Assembly: GCA_905221605.1 (NCBI GenBank)
Contig: CAJNDS010002668.1
Span: forward strand, 1,118,350 to 1,182,349
Direction of reading: 5' to 3'
DNA: 64,000 nt
Source of the DNA: Symbiodinium natans
Taxonomy: Eukaryota > Sar > Dinophyceae > Suessiales > Symbiodiniaceae
Made by a program: the position numbers and the translations under genes. A model generated the notes under the pieces. That model saw nothing but the letters and a program-made list of their open reading frames with translations. It was not told the origin of the DNA and ran no database searches. Positions 9,818 to 22,200 of the stretch are shown here, in pieces. How positions within the stretch are numbered: the first letter of the stretch is position 1; every line of letters starts with the position of its first letter.

Positions 9818-10051
9818 TTGTTTAAGTGGTGTTCGAGAGTCCTGGGACCATGTGGGTCTGGTGCAGACATTGTGCGCTTGCTGGCATTCTGGCATTCTTC
9901 ATGTCACCGAGTAGCTTTGAGACGTAAGCTCAGGCTAGCCTTTGAAAGGTCCCTGGTGTGCGACGTTGTGTTTGTTTGGAACTTCCTGTTCCAATCGCCC
10001 GTGCTCTGGGTTCTTTGGAGTTGTTTGGATCTAAGTTCCGGCGATGTCTGA
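9818..10051 (+). CDS. Exon or small gene candidate, unknown
   Basis: A 77-codon open frame with a hydrophobic C-terminal stretch (CDVVFVWNFLFQSPVLWVL) and a stop at 10049. No telomeric repeats interrupt it. The reverse strand at 10031-10339 is also open (102 codons), so the coding strand here is uncertain. Confidence 0.3.
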   Translation: MFKWCSRVLGPCGSGADIVRLLAFWHSSCHRVALRRKLRLAFERSLVCDVVFVWNFLFQSPVLWVLWSCLDLSSGDV

Positions 10052-11040
10052 ATAGTGAAAACAAAAAGCTGTTGCATGAAGCAGTGTTGCAGCCCCTTCT
10101 GTCGTAGTTTGTGAAGTGGTCATTGCTGCGAATGCTGGCTCACCATGCTCACAAAAGCTATCAAAAACTGCTGTCATAGGCTGTCCTGCATGGCTACGTG
10201 TAAATTTGTCATGAGAACTACCATCCGTAGCATGAAAACCTAGCCAAAGCCTAGGGCCCGGGGGTTTTTTGGCGGGCCGCAGGTCGACGCACAAGATCTG
10301 ACGCAGCCGAGGTGAAACCTGCCGCTGAGCCCTAAACAAGGGTTTAGGGCCTCGGGTTTCGGGTAGCCGTACCTCTTACCCTTCTCAACTCTCCTAAGCT
10401 CTATTCAATAGACCCCTAAACCACTAGCCATGGAGAGACCAAAGTTCATCTCGTTTGGGGCGAGAAGAGTTTCGGAAAACTCCTTAGGGTTTCGGGTTCA
10501 TTGCCTAGGGTGTAGAGTTGAGGACGTACGGTTCGTTGGGGGGTGAGGAAGCGTAGCGGAAGCAAGCCCCACATCAAAAACAAAACACCGGCTAAACCCA
10601 AAACCCTAAACCTGAGGAACCCTAACCCTTAAACCTAAACCCTTAACCCCTAAACCCTGAGCCCTTAAACCCTGAACCCGGAAGTGGCGGCTGGAAGTTC
10701 CTGTGCATTTTTTCTCTTCGGCGTGGTCAAAGCCCCAGGCGGCCCCCCCTTTCCAGCACCCGTCCGCAAAAGTGACGGGGGCCTTGGATGTGCATTTGAG
10801 AACGTCTTCGGTAGGCCCTTGGGATACTCTGCGCTTCCTCCCGTCTTGGGTTCAAGAGGATCACTAGAGTGGCGCAAGGTTTGTTGTCTCGCTTTAGAGG
10901 GCCAACCATGGACAAATCCTGAGGGTCCGGGCACCTGGTCTGGGTTGAGGGGTTGTAGGGCTTGTAGGGCTTGTAGTAAAAAAAGGGATTCTTTGGCCAC
11001 TTTAAGCAGAAGAGGGGGCTCCTACATAGCTAGGCATGAC

Positions 11041-11280
11041 GGGGGGTGCCGGGACCCTCTGCTGCTGTGTCGGTCGAGAGCCTCATTAGCCGCCGGCCAC
11101 CTCAAGCCCAGCAGAGCACCAAAGAGACGCAACCCCTAAACCCTAAACCCCAACCCCAAACCCCCAAACCCCAAACCCTAAACCCTAAACCCAAAGCCCT
11201 AGCTCTTGGCGGCGAAGCCGCGGCGGAACCAGAAGGGTTAGAACCGCCTTCCGGTACGAGAGGCCTCCTGACATGGCCTT
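11041..11280 (+). CDS. Two exon candidates sharing a frame, unknown
   Basis: Frame PGPSAAVSVESLISRRPPQA at about 11050-11130 and GGEAAAEPEGLEPPSGTRGL at about 11206-11280 are protein-like. They are separated by CCCTAAA repeats (11137-11195) and followed by TTTAGGG repeats (11320-11365), matching the exon-flanking pattern. No family recognised. Confidence 0.35.
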
Positions 11281-12284
11281 TGGAGCAGGGTTTGGTGTTT
11301 CGGGCCGCGGCATTTAGGTGGTTTTAGGGTTTAGGATTTAGGGTTTAGGGTTTAGGGTTTAGGGGTTCTTCTCGAACTCGCTTGGGATCCGGTGGTTAGG
11401 ACTCAGGGTTTGAATTGCGGAGTAGGGATGGGGCTTTCGGGTTGGCAATCTGAAGCCAGTGTCGTCGTGCTGCTTACAGGCACGCCGTGATGACAGGATC
11501 GAAAGCAATCGGAAGTAAGTATGGTTTGGCAATGGCAAAGTCCTTCTGGTCCGTGTCGGAACCTCCAAACACTCTGCATGGCAGACATCGAGACAAGCTC
11601 GATCAGCTCCACATATAGCGCCTGCCTCCTGAGCTCTGCTACAGCCGTGTGGAGACGCCTTGGCATCGACACTGAAAGTGGTAAGGACTTCGTGCGGGCC
11701 CCTGAAGTTACTCCTGCTACTCTTTGGAGGCGCACCTACCGTGTAATTGTGGGGCATCATGGAGGGTGTTGGGGTTGCAGGTAGGTTTGAGGGTGTAGAC
11801 TTGCAGGCACCGCCTCTTTTGGCAAAATGCTCTGAGCTCAAGCTTACCACGGGGTATGATCGAACCCCTGACATGTCTCAAGCAAATGGCTTTGGGATTT
11901 GGGGGTTCAAGGGTGAGAGTACTGGGTGAGAAAGGCTGTAACGGCTGTGCATTACCCTCGACGCGAATTCCGGCTGCAGGGCACCTAGATCGATTACAGC
12001 CGGCGTTCCTCCAAAGCATTCGGCTGTGCAGATGCGAACGGACGGCCAGGCTTGCACGAATACTCTGGCTTCCAAGCTCCTCCTCGCTTTGAAAAGAGCG
12101 ACCTGGGAAAGTCTAGCAGGGAAGCTCTCCTACAATCGTAAGTGCTTGTAGTTTGGGGCTGGGTTCAAAGTCAGCTTCCACGTTCCAGTGCTGTCCTGCC
12201 ATCTACTAGGTCCTTCCTTCACAGTAAAGAGTCAAGGTGAAGCTTCTTGCAAGCCTCGACTCGACTTCCGCCATCTAGTCCTCA

Positions 12285-12478
12285 AGTGTTTTTGGGGTCA
12301 TAAATACTCCAAACCAAAGCCCCATCATCCAGTTCTACGTAATTGTACTGGTATACCTTTACATACAGCGCCCGTACATGACGGCGGTGGGCTCAGCACA
12401 GGACCTTCTCAATTCGGAGGAAGTGCGCGAGCATGGCTGCCCAGAGGAGGATCTGGGCAATGCGGCTTCAGGGGCTTT
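12285..12478 (+). CDS. Exon candidate with one membrane segment
   Basis: A frame from about 12285 reads VINTPNQSPIIQFYVIVLVY, then LYIQRPYMTAVGSAQDLLNS and an acidic stretch EEVREHGCPEEDLGN. The hydrophobic FYVIVLVYLYI is a plausible transmembrane helix followed by a cytosolic acidic segment. The overlapping frame of 12188-12607 is longer but less protein-like. Family unknown; perhaps a channel or transporter. Confidence 0.45.
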
Positions 12479-12689
12479 AAGAGGCTTAAGAGGTTAGAAT
12501 TCGGGCTGAAGGGGGGAGACGCGGTTTTCCTAAAGTTGGCTGAGGATGCCAAAGCGAACCCCCTCCCACTGGAATTGGGTCGTGCTTGCTTGATCTTATT
12601 TTCATAGAGATTTGGGAACCCTACACGCTAAGCCCCAAACAGCGTTCTGCTGCTTTGGAGTTAGGTAGGGGCCCTTCTGAGGGCAGGGT

Positions 12690-12752
12690 TTAGCGTGCGC
12701 TTTAGACTTCGGGCCGCAGTGTCCCATCCATCCTTCATGACCCGGGAGCCCT
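12690..12752 (+). CDS. Short exon candidate ending at GTAAGA
   Basis: Frame LRAAVSHPSFMTREPW ends at a canonical donor (gccctg|gtaaga). Unknown protein. Confidence 0.25.
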
Positions 12753-13157
12753 GGTAAGAGGTGGCACGAACAAGGTGAACAATTCCAACCTTCAGTTTCA
12801 ACAATGGTCCCTTGACCCTGAACCCTAAACGGCCCTTAAGCATACTCATAGCAATCATAGTCATAAAGAAATGCAGACCTGGGGTTTCAGTTCGAAGCTC
12901 CTGGCTTTAATTTGTTCTACAGGGCCTGAGGCCCATTCTCCCCCATGTAAGCCTGAGTCCTTGTCCTAATTTTTTGGTAGCGCTGATGTGAAAGGGTTTC
13001 GAGCTTGGGGTGTAGGATATACATACACATATAGAAGCTCAGCTGTTGAGAAGGCGCTGGAGGCCAAAGCCCGTTTTGCTGTCTCAAGGAGAGTCTGGGA
13101 GGCCGAAGGGCTGTACTGTCCCAGTTTTTTTGATTCCAGAAACGCCGCAGTGTCCCA

Positions 13158-13446
13158 AAAACCAAACAAACCAATCTTTTTGAGGGTCTCCGGAGCTGAA
13201 AGCCACAGAGTTTGGGACAGTCCAGCGTTTTTGCACTACTGAAGCCAAGAAGATTGGGTCAGTACAGCACTTGAGGCCCTTCAGGTGAACAAACACACTG
13301 TACTGTCCCAATGTTTTTGGTGGCGAAGGTGCAAAAACACCGTACTGTCCCAATGTTTTTGGTGGCGAAGGTGCAAAAAACACCGTACTGTGCCAAACTC
13401 TGTGGCTTCCAGCTCCAGAGGCCCTGAAAAGATTGTTTTTTTTGCA
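13158..13446. repeat. Fold-back element: about 57-bp inverted arms around a 44-bp tandem repeat
   Basis: The left arm (13158-13216, with cacagagtttgggacag) is the reverse complement of the right arm (13388-13446, with ctgtgccaaactctgtgg) with about seven mismatches over 50 bases. Between them, units containing ctgtcccaatgtttttggtg repeat about every 44 bases (13300, 13345). Both arms and units carry a tgtccca/tgggaca motif. No open frame explains it. It resembles a non-autonomous DNA element. Confidence 0.75.
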
Positions 13447-14060
13447 TTTACCAATAGAATAAGCAGATGGAATCGTTTTTACTGTTTTTCACATTATTGA
13501 GCTTTCCGTTTAAGTATGAAGTTCAACAAATCGAATTCACTCAATGATTCTTTCAGGGCCGTTAACTTGATCAGTTTAGACCATTGAATTCACGCGATTA
13601 GTCTTAACGACTGTAACTTAACTAGATCAAGTTCCTTGAATTCGGCCAATTACTGATTAGCTAAAACTACTTCAACAAATGACATTGCCAACCTTTTATT
13701 CATGGCTTAATTCATCTAAGTGTCCCTTAACACTGCAAATCTCAGAATAGCAAGGGCACATGAGTGTCCCAGTAGCTGTCCTTCATTATTTGCTTGTCAC
13801 AAACAACACCTTTTGATATTTGCTCGCAGTATTCTCGAAGGTTCTGCTGCACTGCGAGGAATAAGCAAATGACCACCTGCAAGGCTCCTCGAGATGTCTG
13901 GGCAGCAAGAAAATTATGAACACTGGTGTCTTGTATATAAAGCATGATAAAAAAGGGGCGCATGGGGAGTGGTAGCATATACATATATATATATGTATAC
14001 ATTATACATATACATGATACCTGATACATGATACATGTTCCTTCCGCTAGCTGCCTAGAC
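13447..14060. other. AT-rich stretch without a clear gene
   Basis: Composition drops to clearly AT-rich, with a (TA)n stretch at 13979-13995 and repeats of gatacatga at about 14017-14036. A - strand open frame (13742-14077) is mostly the translation of these simple repeats. I see no exon with splice sites. Confidence 0.5.
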
Positions 14061-14091
14061 TTCGAAAGTCCTCGCACTGCCCTCCGCTGAG

Positions 14092-14166
14092 GTCTGCACT
14101 GGAGGAGGTGCGGCGGGCGGGCGCAGAGCGCAATGCAGCGGCGCTGGCACTGGCCCTGGTCTACAG
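14092..14166 (+). CDS. Exon, probable kinesin stalk
   Basis: cgctgag|GTCTGCACTGG; frame SALEEVRRAGAERNAAALAL is alanine/arginine/glutamate-rich and strongly helical. TTTAGGG-type repeats follow. Membership in the kinesin gene is inferred from position and helix content. Confidence 0.5.
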
Positions 14167-17100
14167 TTCCCAGGGTTTAGGGTTTAGAGTTCTAGGGTCT
14201 ATAAAGTGTAGGGTTTCGGGTTTCGTGTGAAGGTTCGGGCTCTAAGCTTCGGAGACGGATGGGCCTCATGAATGATCCGAGCATCACCAGACCCAACCGC
14301 AATCCCCAAACCGAGCGGCGGGCGCTGCGGTGAGCAGCAGGGCGAGCTTACCGAGATGTTTAAGCAGCCCCCGTAGCTGAGGAATGCCGGCCCGAGACCA
14401 GGTGCTTTGCACGTCTCCGCACGTGATGGAACATCTGTAACGGTTCACTCAGAAGCAGACCCTAATTTTGGAGCAGCCCAACAAGGGTCTCGAGAGCATC
14501 GGAAACCCCTTGGACAGCTTAAACCCTAAAACGCTCCCAACCCTAAACTGAGTACAAGCTCAATTGTCAAGTTGTGGTTTCCATCTTAAGCTTGGGGTTG
14601 GAAGGAGAGCGCTCTGCAGACAGCCTCGGCTCAAGGAAAAAGGAGGGCCCTTGGGTGTGGGATTTGGGGCATGTAGGGGTTTAGGGTTCCAGGTTCGGTG
14701 CGGATGCTGGGTTTCTTGCTCAAAGGCCACAAGGCTGTGGAGCTTGTAGCTTGCAGAGCTAGAGTCGGGAGTCGGGGCTGTAAAGCTCCGGAAGAAGGCT
14801 TTGGATTGGTCTTTCCGCTCAGGATGGGGGGGGGGGGCAGGTTGCTCCCTGGTGGCTGGCTCTGAAAAGGTGCGCAAGGCCAGCTTGGTAGACACTCCAA
14901 GCCTTACTTAGGGGGGGGCACTAGAGGACCTAGAGGAGCCATGCTACGACCACCCCAGACAACAATTCATGGAGTGGAGGGGGGGGGGTGGTTTCGGGTT
15001 CCGTGAGCCCTCAGACCAGACCTATAAAGAAGCACCTCCGAGGCACAAGCCATCAAGAAATGCTGGTCTCCAGCATTCGGTTCGCAACATGCTGTTTGGA
15101 AGCTTTGATCTTGGCGTGGAAGCTCGCAGGTTTCACGGTAGGGCTGTAGGATTTGATTGGTTCCTTTAGGGTGTTGGGCGGAGAGCCTGTCTGTAGGGTG
15201 TCTCCGTGTGAAGCTGTTGTGGTTTGAATGGAGCTAGCACCTGCTGGAAAGCAAGAATTACCGCCACCAGCCTCCCCGACCTAAACTCTGGTCATCGGCA
15301 GCCGGTCGCACACGAGAACCGTGAAAGACCACGAAAGAAGAATCTGGTACAAAAACAAGCTACGTCTAGCAAGAGTGGGGTCTCACGCATGATTTCTAGG
15401 ACTGCGGTCTCTCATCCCAAAGCACACTCCACCTCACAACCGCCCTTCTGATAAAGCACCCAACCCAGCAGCCGAAAAACCGTTTCAGGTCGCCGCCTGG
15501 GTATCGCGCCACAGCTCCTGCTACAGGCGCTGTCGCAGCTCACGAAGAGATGGCCAAGGCCCATTCTGGGGGCCCGAAAATCGGAGTTTCTAATGAGGGA
15601 TTTAGGGCCCTATATGATCCCCTTAACGCGAAAGAAAGGGCCCTCATGCCTCAGGGAGACCATTCTGATAGGACCCTGGGACATTTTACATTTTCCAGTA
15701 GTGGGTTTAAGAGGGTCACATTCGGGAATATTATTCCCAGGGTTTAAGGGCCATCCTAGACTACATACGCCCTCAATGATATCTTGAACCCTGAACTAGG
15801 AGTTTTGAGCTTTCGGGGGGGGGGGGGGGGGAGAAGAAAGTAAGGGTAGCGTACCAAAATACGGATGGATTCTTCGGAGATCTTTGGAGCTAGCAGAGTT
15901 TGGTGCTGAGAGAGCAGGCGTTTGGGGTCAAGGGCAGCCCATCAGGTCGCAAAGATCGCCGGTGACCACGGCATCAGCAACCTCATGCTAGAGGCAAGAG
16001 GGCACAATGCAAGGGCCTTGTCAAGCGTAGGGTTTAGGAGGGTTCAGGGTTAGGGTTAGGGTTAAGGTTTAGGGTTTGGGGTTTCGGGAGCCAGGGGAGC
16101 CTGGGAGCATGCGCTGCATCCTGACACGGGCAGGATGTGGAGCAGATCCGACGCGAGCTGCATGACAAAGTGCAGGCAGGGTGGCCCCGTGGTACCGTTT
16201 TAGCCCTTTTTTGGTTATGGGTTCCGTTTGTAAAGTAGCCAACCCAAAAAAGGGTGCCCTTACCATCATATGGTTTCTGTGCTACCAAGGAAGTGGGGTT
16301 GATCCAGGTTGAGTGCCTTTTTTGGGTACCCTCTCTACTGAGGCAGAGATACCCCCCCCCCCCCCCCAAAAAAAAAAAAACAAAAGGGCAGGGCCATGAT
16401 TTAGATCGGAAAATCCCGATGGTAGCCCAGAGCTCCGGGTTCAGCGTTTGACGTCTCCGGGCCATTCTTCTCTGTGGTCTCTCCTGCATTTCAAGCTGCA
16501 GGGCCTAGGGCCAGTGTCTCAGAAAGAGAGAGAGAGAGAGGGGAAAGCGGAGTGGTGTGTGTGTGTGTGTGCGTTTTATATAATATATATATATAATAGA
16601 TATGATACAAAAGTATGTCTTCTTGTATGTACATATAGCGAGAGAGAGAGAGAGAGAGAAGAACCGGAGTGGGGAGGCATCGAGATGCGGTGCATCCTCA
16701 GACTCAGCTCAGTTGGAACCAAAAAGGGGCACCCTCTTTCTTCTAGGCTACTCGTGGGTCGCCCAAGGCCCAAGCCCAAGAGTATGCACCATGCGGCAAA
16801 GACTGAAGTCATCGTGAGGCTTCTTACCAACCCTAGCAACCCCAAACCCCGAAAAACACCCCAAAACCCTAAACCCTAGCGATTCTCCAAGTTCACAAGC
16901 AGTGCTGTCGCGTGCCTTTGATCAAAGCCTGGCTTCGGGTTCAGGGTCCTTCCAATTTCCCGAAATCAGGAAAAACACCCCAAACCCTACACCCTAAACC
17001 CTCAACCCTAAACCCCAAAACCCTAAACCCTAGACCCTAGACCTAACCAACATTGTAGAGGCCGTTCGCGGCGGCGTGCGGGTAATTTGCCGCATCGGCC

Positions 17101-19258
17101 CTTTGTGGAGGATGATGCCCGGGAGCCAAGGAGGATTTTTGGGGCTCCGTGTGTGTGTGTGTGTGTCATCTTATGAGTACTGTAAGGGTTTGGGTTTAGG
17201 GTTTAAGGTTTTGGAGTACTCTACTTTAATATGTTTTTGGTTCCGGGTTCCTCTTCTGGCTACTTATCCTGAAAAGTATATACTTTTTTCCAGGGTCTGC
17301 TCCAAAGTAGGGTTGCCATCTCTTGGAGCGGAGAGCGGAGGGTTTTTTTGTTGCTTTAAATGTTTAGCTTGGTAGCCCAGGGGTGCCCTTTACCATTTTT
17401 TGGTTCTGGGATTCCCTTGTAGAGTTACCAACCAATGAAAGGGTGGTCCTTGTTGAAATATGGTTCCTGGCTACTAAGTTAGGGCATGTTCGAACTTCAG
17501 GGGAGTGGGGGTGCTTTTGGCTTCAGGCTCCCCACATCCCGAGCTTTCAGACCCTCTTTCCGACCTGACATGCTCACGGAAGCCTGAAACCCCTCAAAAT
17601 CCCTAGACTTGGGATGTCCCCGCTTATACTAACAGTCCTTAATGGGATTTAGTAATTACCCCCGTTTTAGATCCCCATTAAGGACTGTTAGTATAAGGGG
17701 GCAACATCGCAGCCCGAAACCCTAAACCCGAAGCCCAAATCGAGGATGTGGAACCTGGCACCCTGCCGGCTGTGGAGCAGGTTGGCTTCTGGGCCCCAAA
17801 ACCTGGCGTCATTCGCGGGTGAGATACCAGGATGCAACAGATCGTTGAGACCTGACCCTCGCCCTGCACTCCGAAGCCCTGAGCCTCCGTAGCCTACTCA
17901 GAAGCCTATATCCCCCTTGGGAATTCTTTTTTTGTTCATTTAAAACCCAAAAGGTATTAGAAAATCTGTTTATTAAGGTTTCTAAGGGGAGTATAGAAGC
18001 CCTGCCACTACATGCCACCATGGGCCAGACCGATCAAGACACTCTCAAGCTCACCACGCAGAAGCTGTCGGATGCCCGGGGGTTTGGGCTCAGGGCTGGG
18101 GTTGCTTTGGACCTCTGAATGCTTACAAGAGAGACGGATGTTCAGGGTCGGGGGCTTTCAGTCAGCTAAGGGTAGAGCCCTCAACCCTAAGCTCCAGACC
18201 TTGAGCCCCATGTGCTGTCCACAGGGTAGGGCTTCGGGCTTGGGGAGCAGGGAAATCTTGGAGAAATCGAAGAGCCCTAAGCCCCAAACCTTAATCCCCA
18301 GCAAGCCCCCAACGGCCCTTAATTACGTCGTCCCCCCAAACCCTAAACCCTTAAACCCACTCCTGTCAGAGTTCCAACTTCTAGCCTCTGAAGTTTCTGA
18401 TGTTAGGGTTCAGGGTTTCTACCCCCTCTATGGTACCCCCAGGAGAGGGAACCTTCAGTTAAACCTAAACCCTCAACCCCGAAACCCTCAACCCTAAAGC
18501 AGGGGAAGCGAACCACAAAGGTGAGGGGAACCCTGAACCTACAGCTCTGACTCTGAACCCTAAACCTAAAGACACCATGAACCACGGGGGCAGAGTGAAA
18601 CCCCTAAACCTGACAGCCTAACCCTTAACCCACCATGAACCATAGACCATGAACCACAAGGGGAGAGGAGAAACCCCAAACAAAGCCTAAACCCAAACCG
18701 CCATAAGCCACGGGGGCCAACACCATTGCAGAGGAAAACGTTGGGAGGGGTGAATGCTGGCTCATAGAGGGTTTACAGTATATGGGGTTTATGTTTATAC
18801 TGCTTGTGGGATTTGTGTAGGGTGTTTGGACGGGAGTTGGGACCGGTGCCTCAGGACTTCCGGACCCAAACCCTGCAACTCCAGATTCGACCGGACTCCG
18901 AAAGCCTGAACTCCACACCTGATCCCCACACCCGAACCCTACGTCCTGCAAAGCCCTAACTCCCGAATCCGAAACCTCTTTGTCTCAAAAACTTTTAAAA
19001 AACCCGAAAAGCCTCAAGTACTTCTACCCTGGCTGTATATTGTCATCATTGCTATCATTAGCACTTCAAGCCCACGGGATGCTTTCTTTGTTTTTGTTTT
19101 TTTTTTTTTTGGCCGGGGGGGGGGGGGGGGGGAAGGTGGATAAGTGCCCCAGTCCAACGAGCCAGGTGACGCGGAGGCTTGGGGCCTCAAACCTGAGCCC
19201 CAAACCCCAAGCCCTAAACCCTCAACTCGGATCAGGGCTTGTTGGGGTAGGGTGTATG

Positions 19259-19299
<41 letters not shown>

Positions 19300-22200
19300 C
19301 GAAAAATTGAGGTTCGGGTGCTCCCTGGAAGTAGGGGGTTGATGGTTGCCCTTGCTACACTCCAACACCGGAGCGACAAAGAGGGTTCGGGTGTCGGGTT
19401 TAGCGTTTTAGGGTTTTGGGTTTTGGGTTTAGAGATGCATCTGGAAGCCTTGAGGGTTTGTAGGATGCCAGGTGGGTTGCAGGCTTCCAAAGCTTGGGAT
19501 TTGGTTGGCTGTGTGGGGCCTTGTGGCTTACAGTGGAGTAAGGGCTTCGGGTTTGGATTGTTAGGGCCTGGCAAGGTTCAACAGACAGCATCGAAATCCT
19601 GAAGCCCTACACCCGAACGAACCCCTTCTGCGGGCTTCGGGTGAAGCAGGCAGGGTGCCGGTGATGCTGATGTTCGCTCGCTCCTTCTCCGGGCTTTGGA
19701 ACCCGCCGGTCTTGGCAGCCCCTCCAGGCGAGCTGATGTTCGCCCGCTTTCCGGGTTTTGGGGGCCCTCCAAACGAAGCGCCCAGGCGATGATGCTGCTG
19801 ATGTTCGCCCCTTCTCTGGGCTTCGAGTGAAGCAGCAGGGTGATGATACTGCTGATGTTCGCTCCTCCTCCGGGCTTTCCGCCGGGTTTGGGAACCCCTC
19901 CAGGTGAAGCGCTGGGGCCATGATGCTGCTGATGTTCGCTCCTTTTCCGGGCTTGAAAGCCTCTCCAAACGAAGCGCCCGGGCGATGATGCTGCTAATGT
20001 TCGCTTCTTCTTCGGGCTTTGGGTGAAGCTGCCGATATTCGCTACCTCTCTGGGCCCTTCTCCGCCCGGGAGCCCCTCCAGGCGAAGCGCTGGGGTCATG
20101 ATGCTGGGGCCATGATGCTGCTGATGTTCGCTCCCTTTCCGGGCTCTAAAGCCTCCAAACGAAGCGCCCGGGCGATGATGCTGCTGATGTTCGCTTCTTC
20201 TTCGGGCTTCGGGTGAAGCTGCCGATATTCGCTACCTCTCCGGGCCCTTCTCCGGGCCCGGGAGCCCCAGGCGAAGCGCTAGGGCCAGGCTTTGGAGCCC
20301 CTCCAAACGAAGCGCCCGGGCGATGATGCTGCTGATGTTCGCTTCTTCTTCGGGCTTTGGAACCCCCTCGCCCCTTCTCCGGGCTTGGGAGCCTCTCCAG
20401 GCAACAGGAGGGTTTAGGGATCAAGACATTTTAGGGTTTAGGGTTTAGGGTGTAAGGTTTAGGGTTTAGGGTTTAGGGTTCCTGAACTGAAAGTCGAAGC
20501 TTGCCACCCTCGACGATTCCCGAGGTGGATGCTTTGGATTTCACGCTGTGCCCAAGCTGCAGCTCATGGCGCGGGGAGTTCGGTCCTGAACCCTAAACCC
20601 TAGACCCTAAACCCTAAACCCTAAACCCCAAACCCCAAACCCTAAACCCTAAACCCTAAACCCTAGACCCTAAACCCTAAACCCTACACATAGGTCCTAA
20701 ACCCTAAACCGCAGCTCTCCCAGGGCCTCCCTAGAGGCATGGGGGGTTCATCCAAGGTTTGCATGTGACTGTCGGTTGCAGGATATGGGGGTTTAGGGTT
20801 TAGGGTTTAGGGTTCAGGGTTTCCGAAGCTAAGGGTTCCTTGTTGGGGTCCTTCTTATAAGGGAATCCCTCTATTTGGGGGGGGGGGGGGGTTCTAGTTA
20901 GGGGTCCCGTATTTTCGTAAACGAAGGACCCTTGGTTTGCAGTTTAAGGGCTGAAGGTTGGGATGTTCCACCTTATACTCACAGTCCTTTTGTAGGGAGT
21001 CTGGTGCCCCCTATTATAGGGAACTGAAGGATTGCTAGTATAAGGGGGACATCCCAAGCTTAAAGGGTGACTTGAGGGCTCAACGCAACCGAACACCAGA
21101 GCCCGACCTAGCTGTGTGTCTGCTTCAGAAGTCTTACTTGGTACCCTCGGTGGGCTCTTGGGACATTTTGCGTTTTCCCTTATTGGGTTTAAGAGGGTCA
21201 TGTTCACGAATATTTCCAGAGGGCTTTATTAGCGCCATCCTAGTACATGCACCCCTTAACGCCAACAAACCCTAGAAGTCCCCAGCGTCGGCCTTTCACA
21301 AATCTTCATTCAAGGACCTATGTAATTCATTCCGTGGGAGGCTTGAGAGCCTAGAAGCCCCCCCCCTCAAATTCGAAGCCCAAAACGAACCTTAGGGCTA
21401 ACTTTGCTTTCGTCCACTTTTTGTCCCAACTCTTTCCGGCCGAGGGGAAATTGCGGCAACTCCGGCCCTTCCAACTCATCATCCAATGAGAGGTCGGCCT
21501 CGAAATCCAAAGTGGCGCAGGCCCGCTTCGAAGCCTGCCAAAGCCCTAAGCCCTAGCCATCCGAAGCCCTAAACCCTAAACCCTAAACCCTAAACCCTAT
21601 ACCCTAAACCCTAAACCCTAAACCCTAAACCAGGGCGACTTGCATCTTGGCCACCAACATGCCACAAGCTCTTCTTCGGGTTGCGTCTGCGACCCGAGGC
21701 CTAAACCTTGAGTTCCCAAACACCTGTCCGCAGGCTGCCAGCAGCTTCCGCTTCAATGGGCGTGTCCTGGGACCGACTGTTGGGCAGGATGAGGTGTTCG
21801 GAGAGGTGCGGGGCTTTGCAGGAGAGTGTGTTGAAGTTCGTGCGTTTTTTTTGGCATTGCAAGAGGCTGTTGTCTTGCTTGGAGTGCAAGCTCGAAGTTT
21901 CAAAGGCTTAAGGCTTTCGACCTTTTTGGCGCTTCATGGGATTCACCGATCAGACACCCTTTGTCTGGCAAGCCCCCGCGGTGGAGCAAGTGAGTGGTTG
22001 GGTTGATCTTCATCCTGGGGGGGCCCTGTCTTGCTGCCCTATCCGAGTCAGTCAACACATCATGAATTGGGGCGTGGAACACCCCAAGGAGGAGCCCTAC
22101 AATTTTGAACAACCCCCTCCGGGTCAAACAACTCATTTTGAGGTGCAGGGCCTGGTACAATCCGCCATCGATGGCTTCAATGCCTGGGCCTTGGCCCAGC

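Noticed and set aside
19578-20099. 173-codon - strand frame with repeated ANISS peptides
   Set aside because: Minisatellite by-product; other frames of the same strand are open too.
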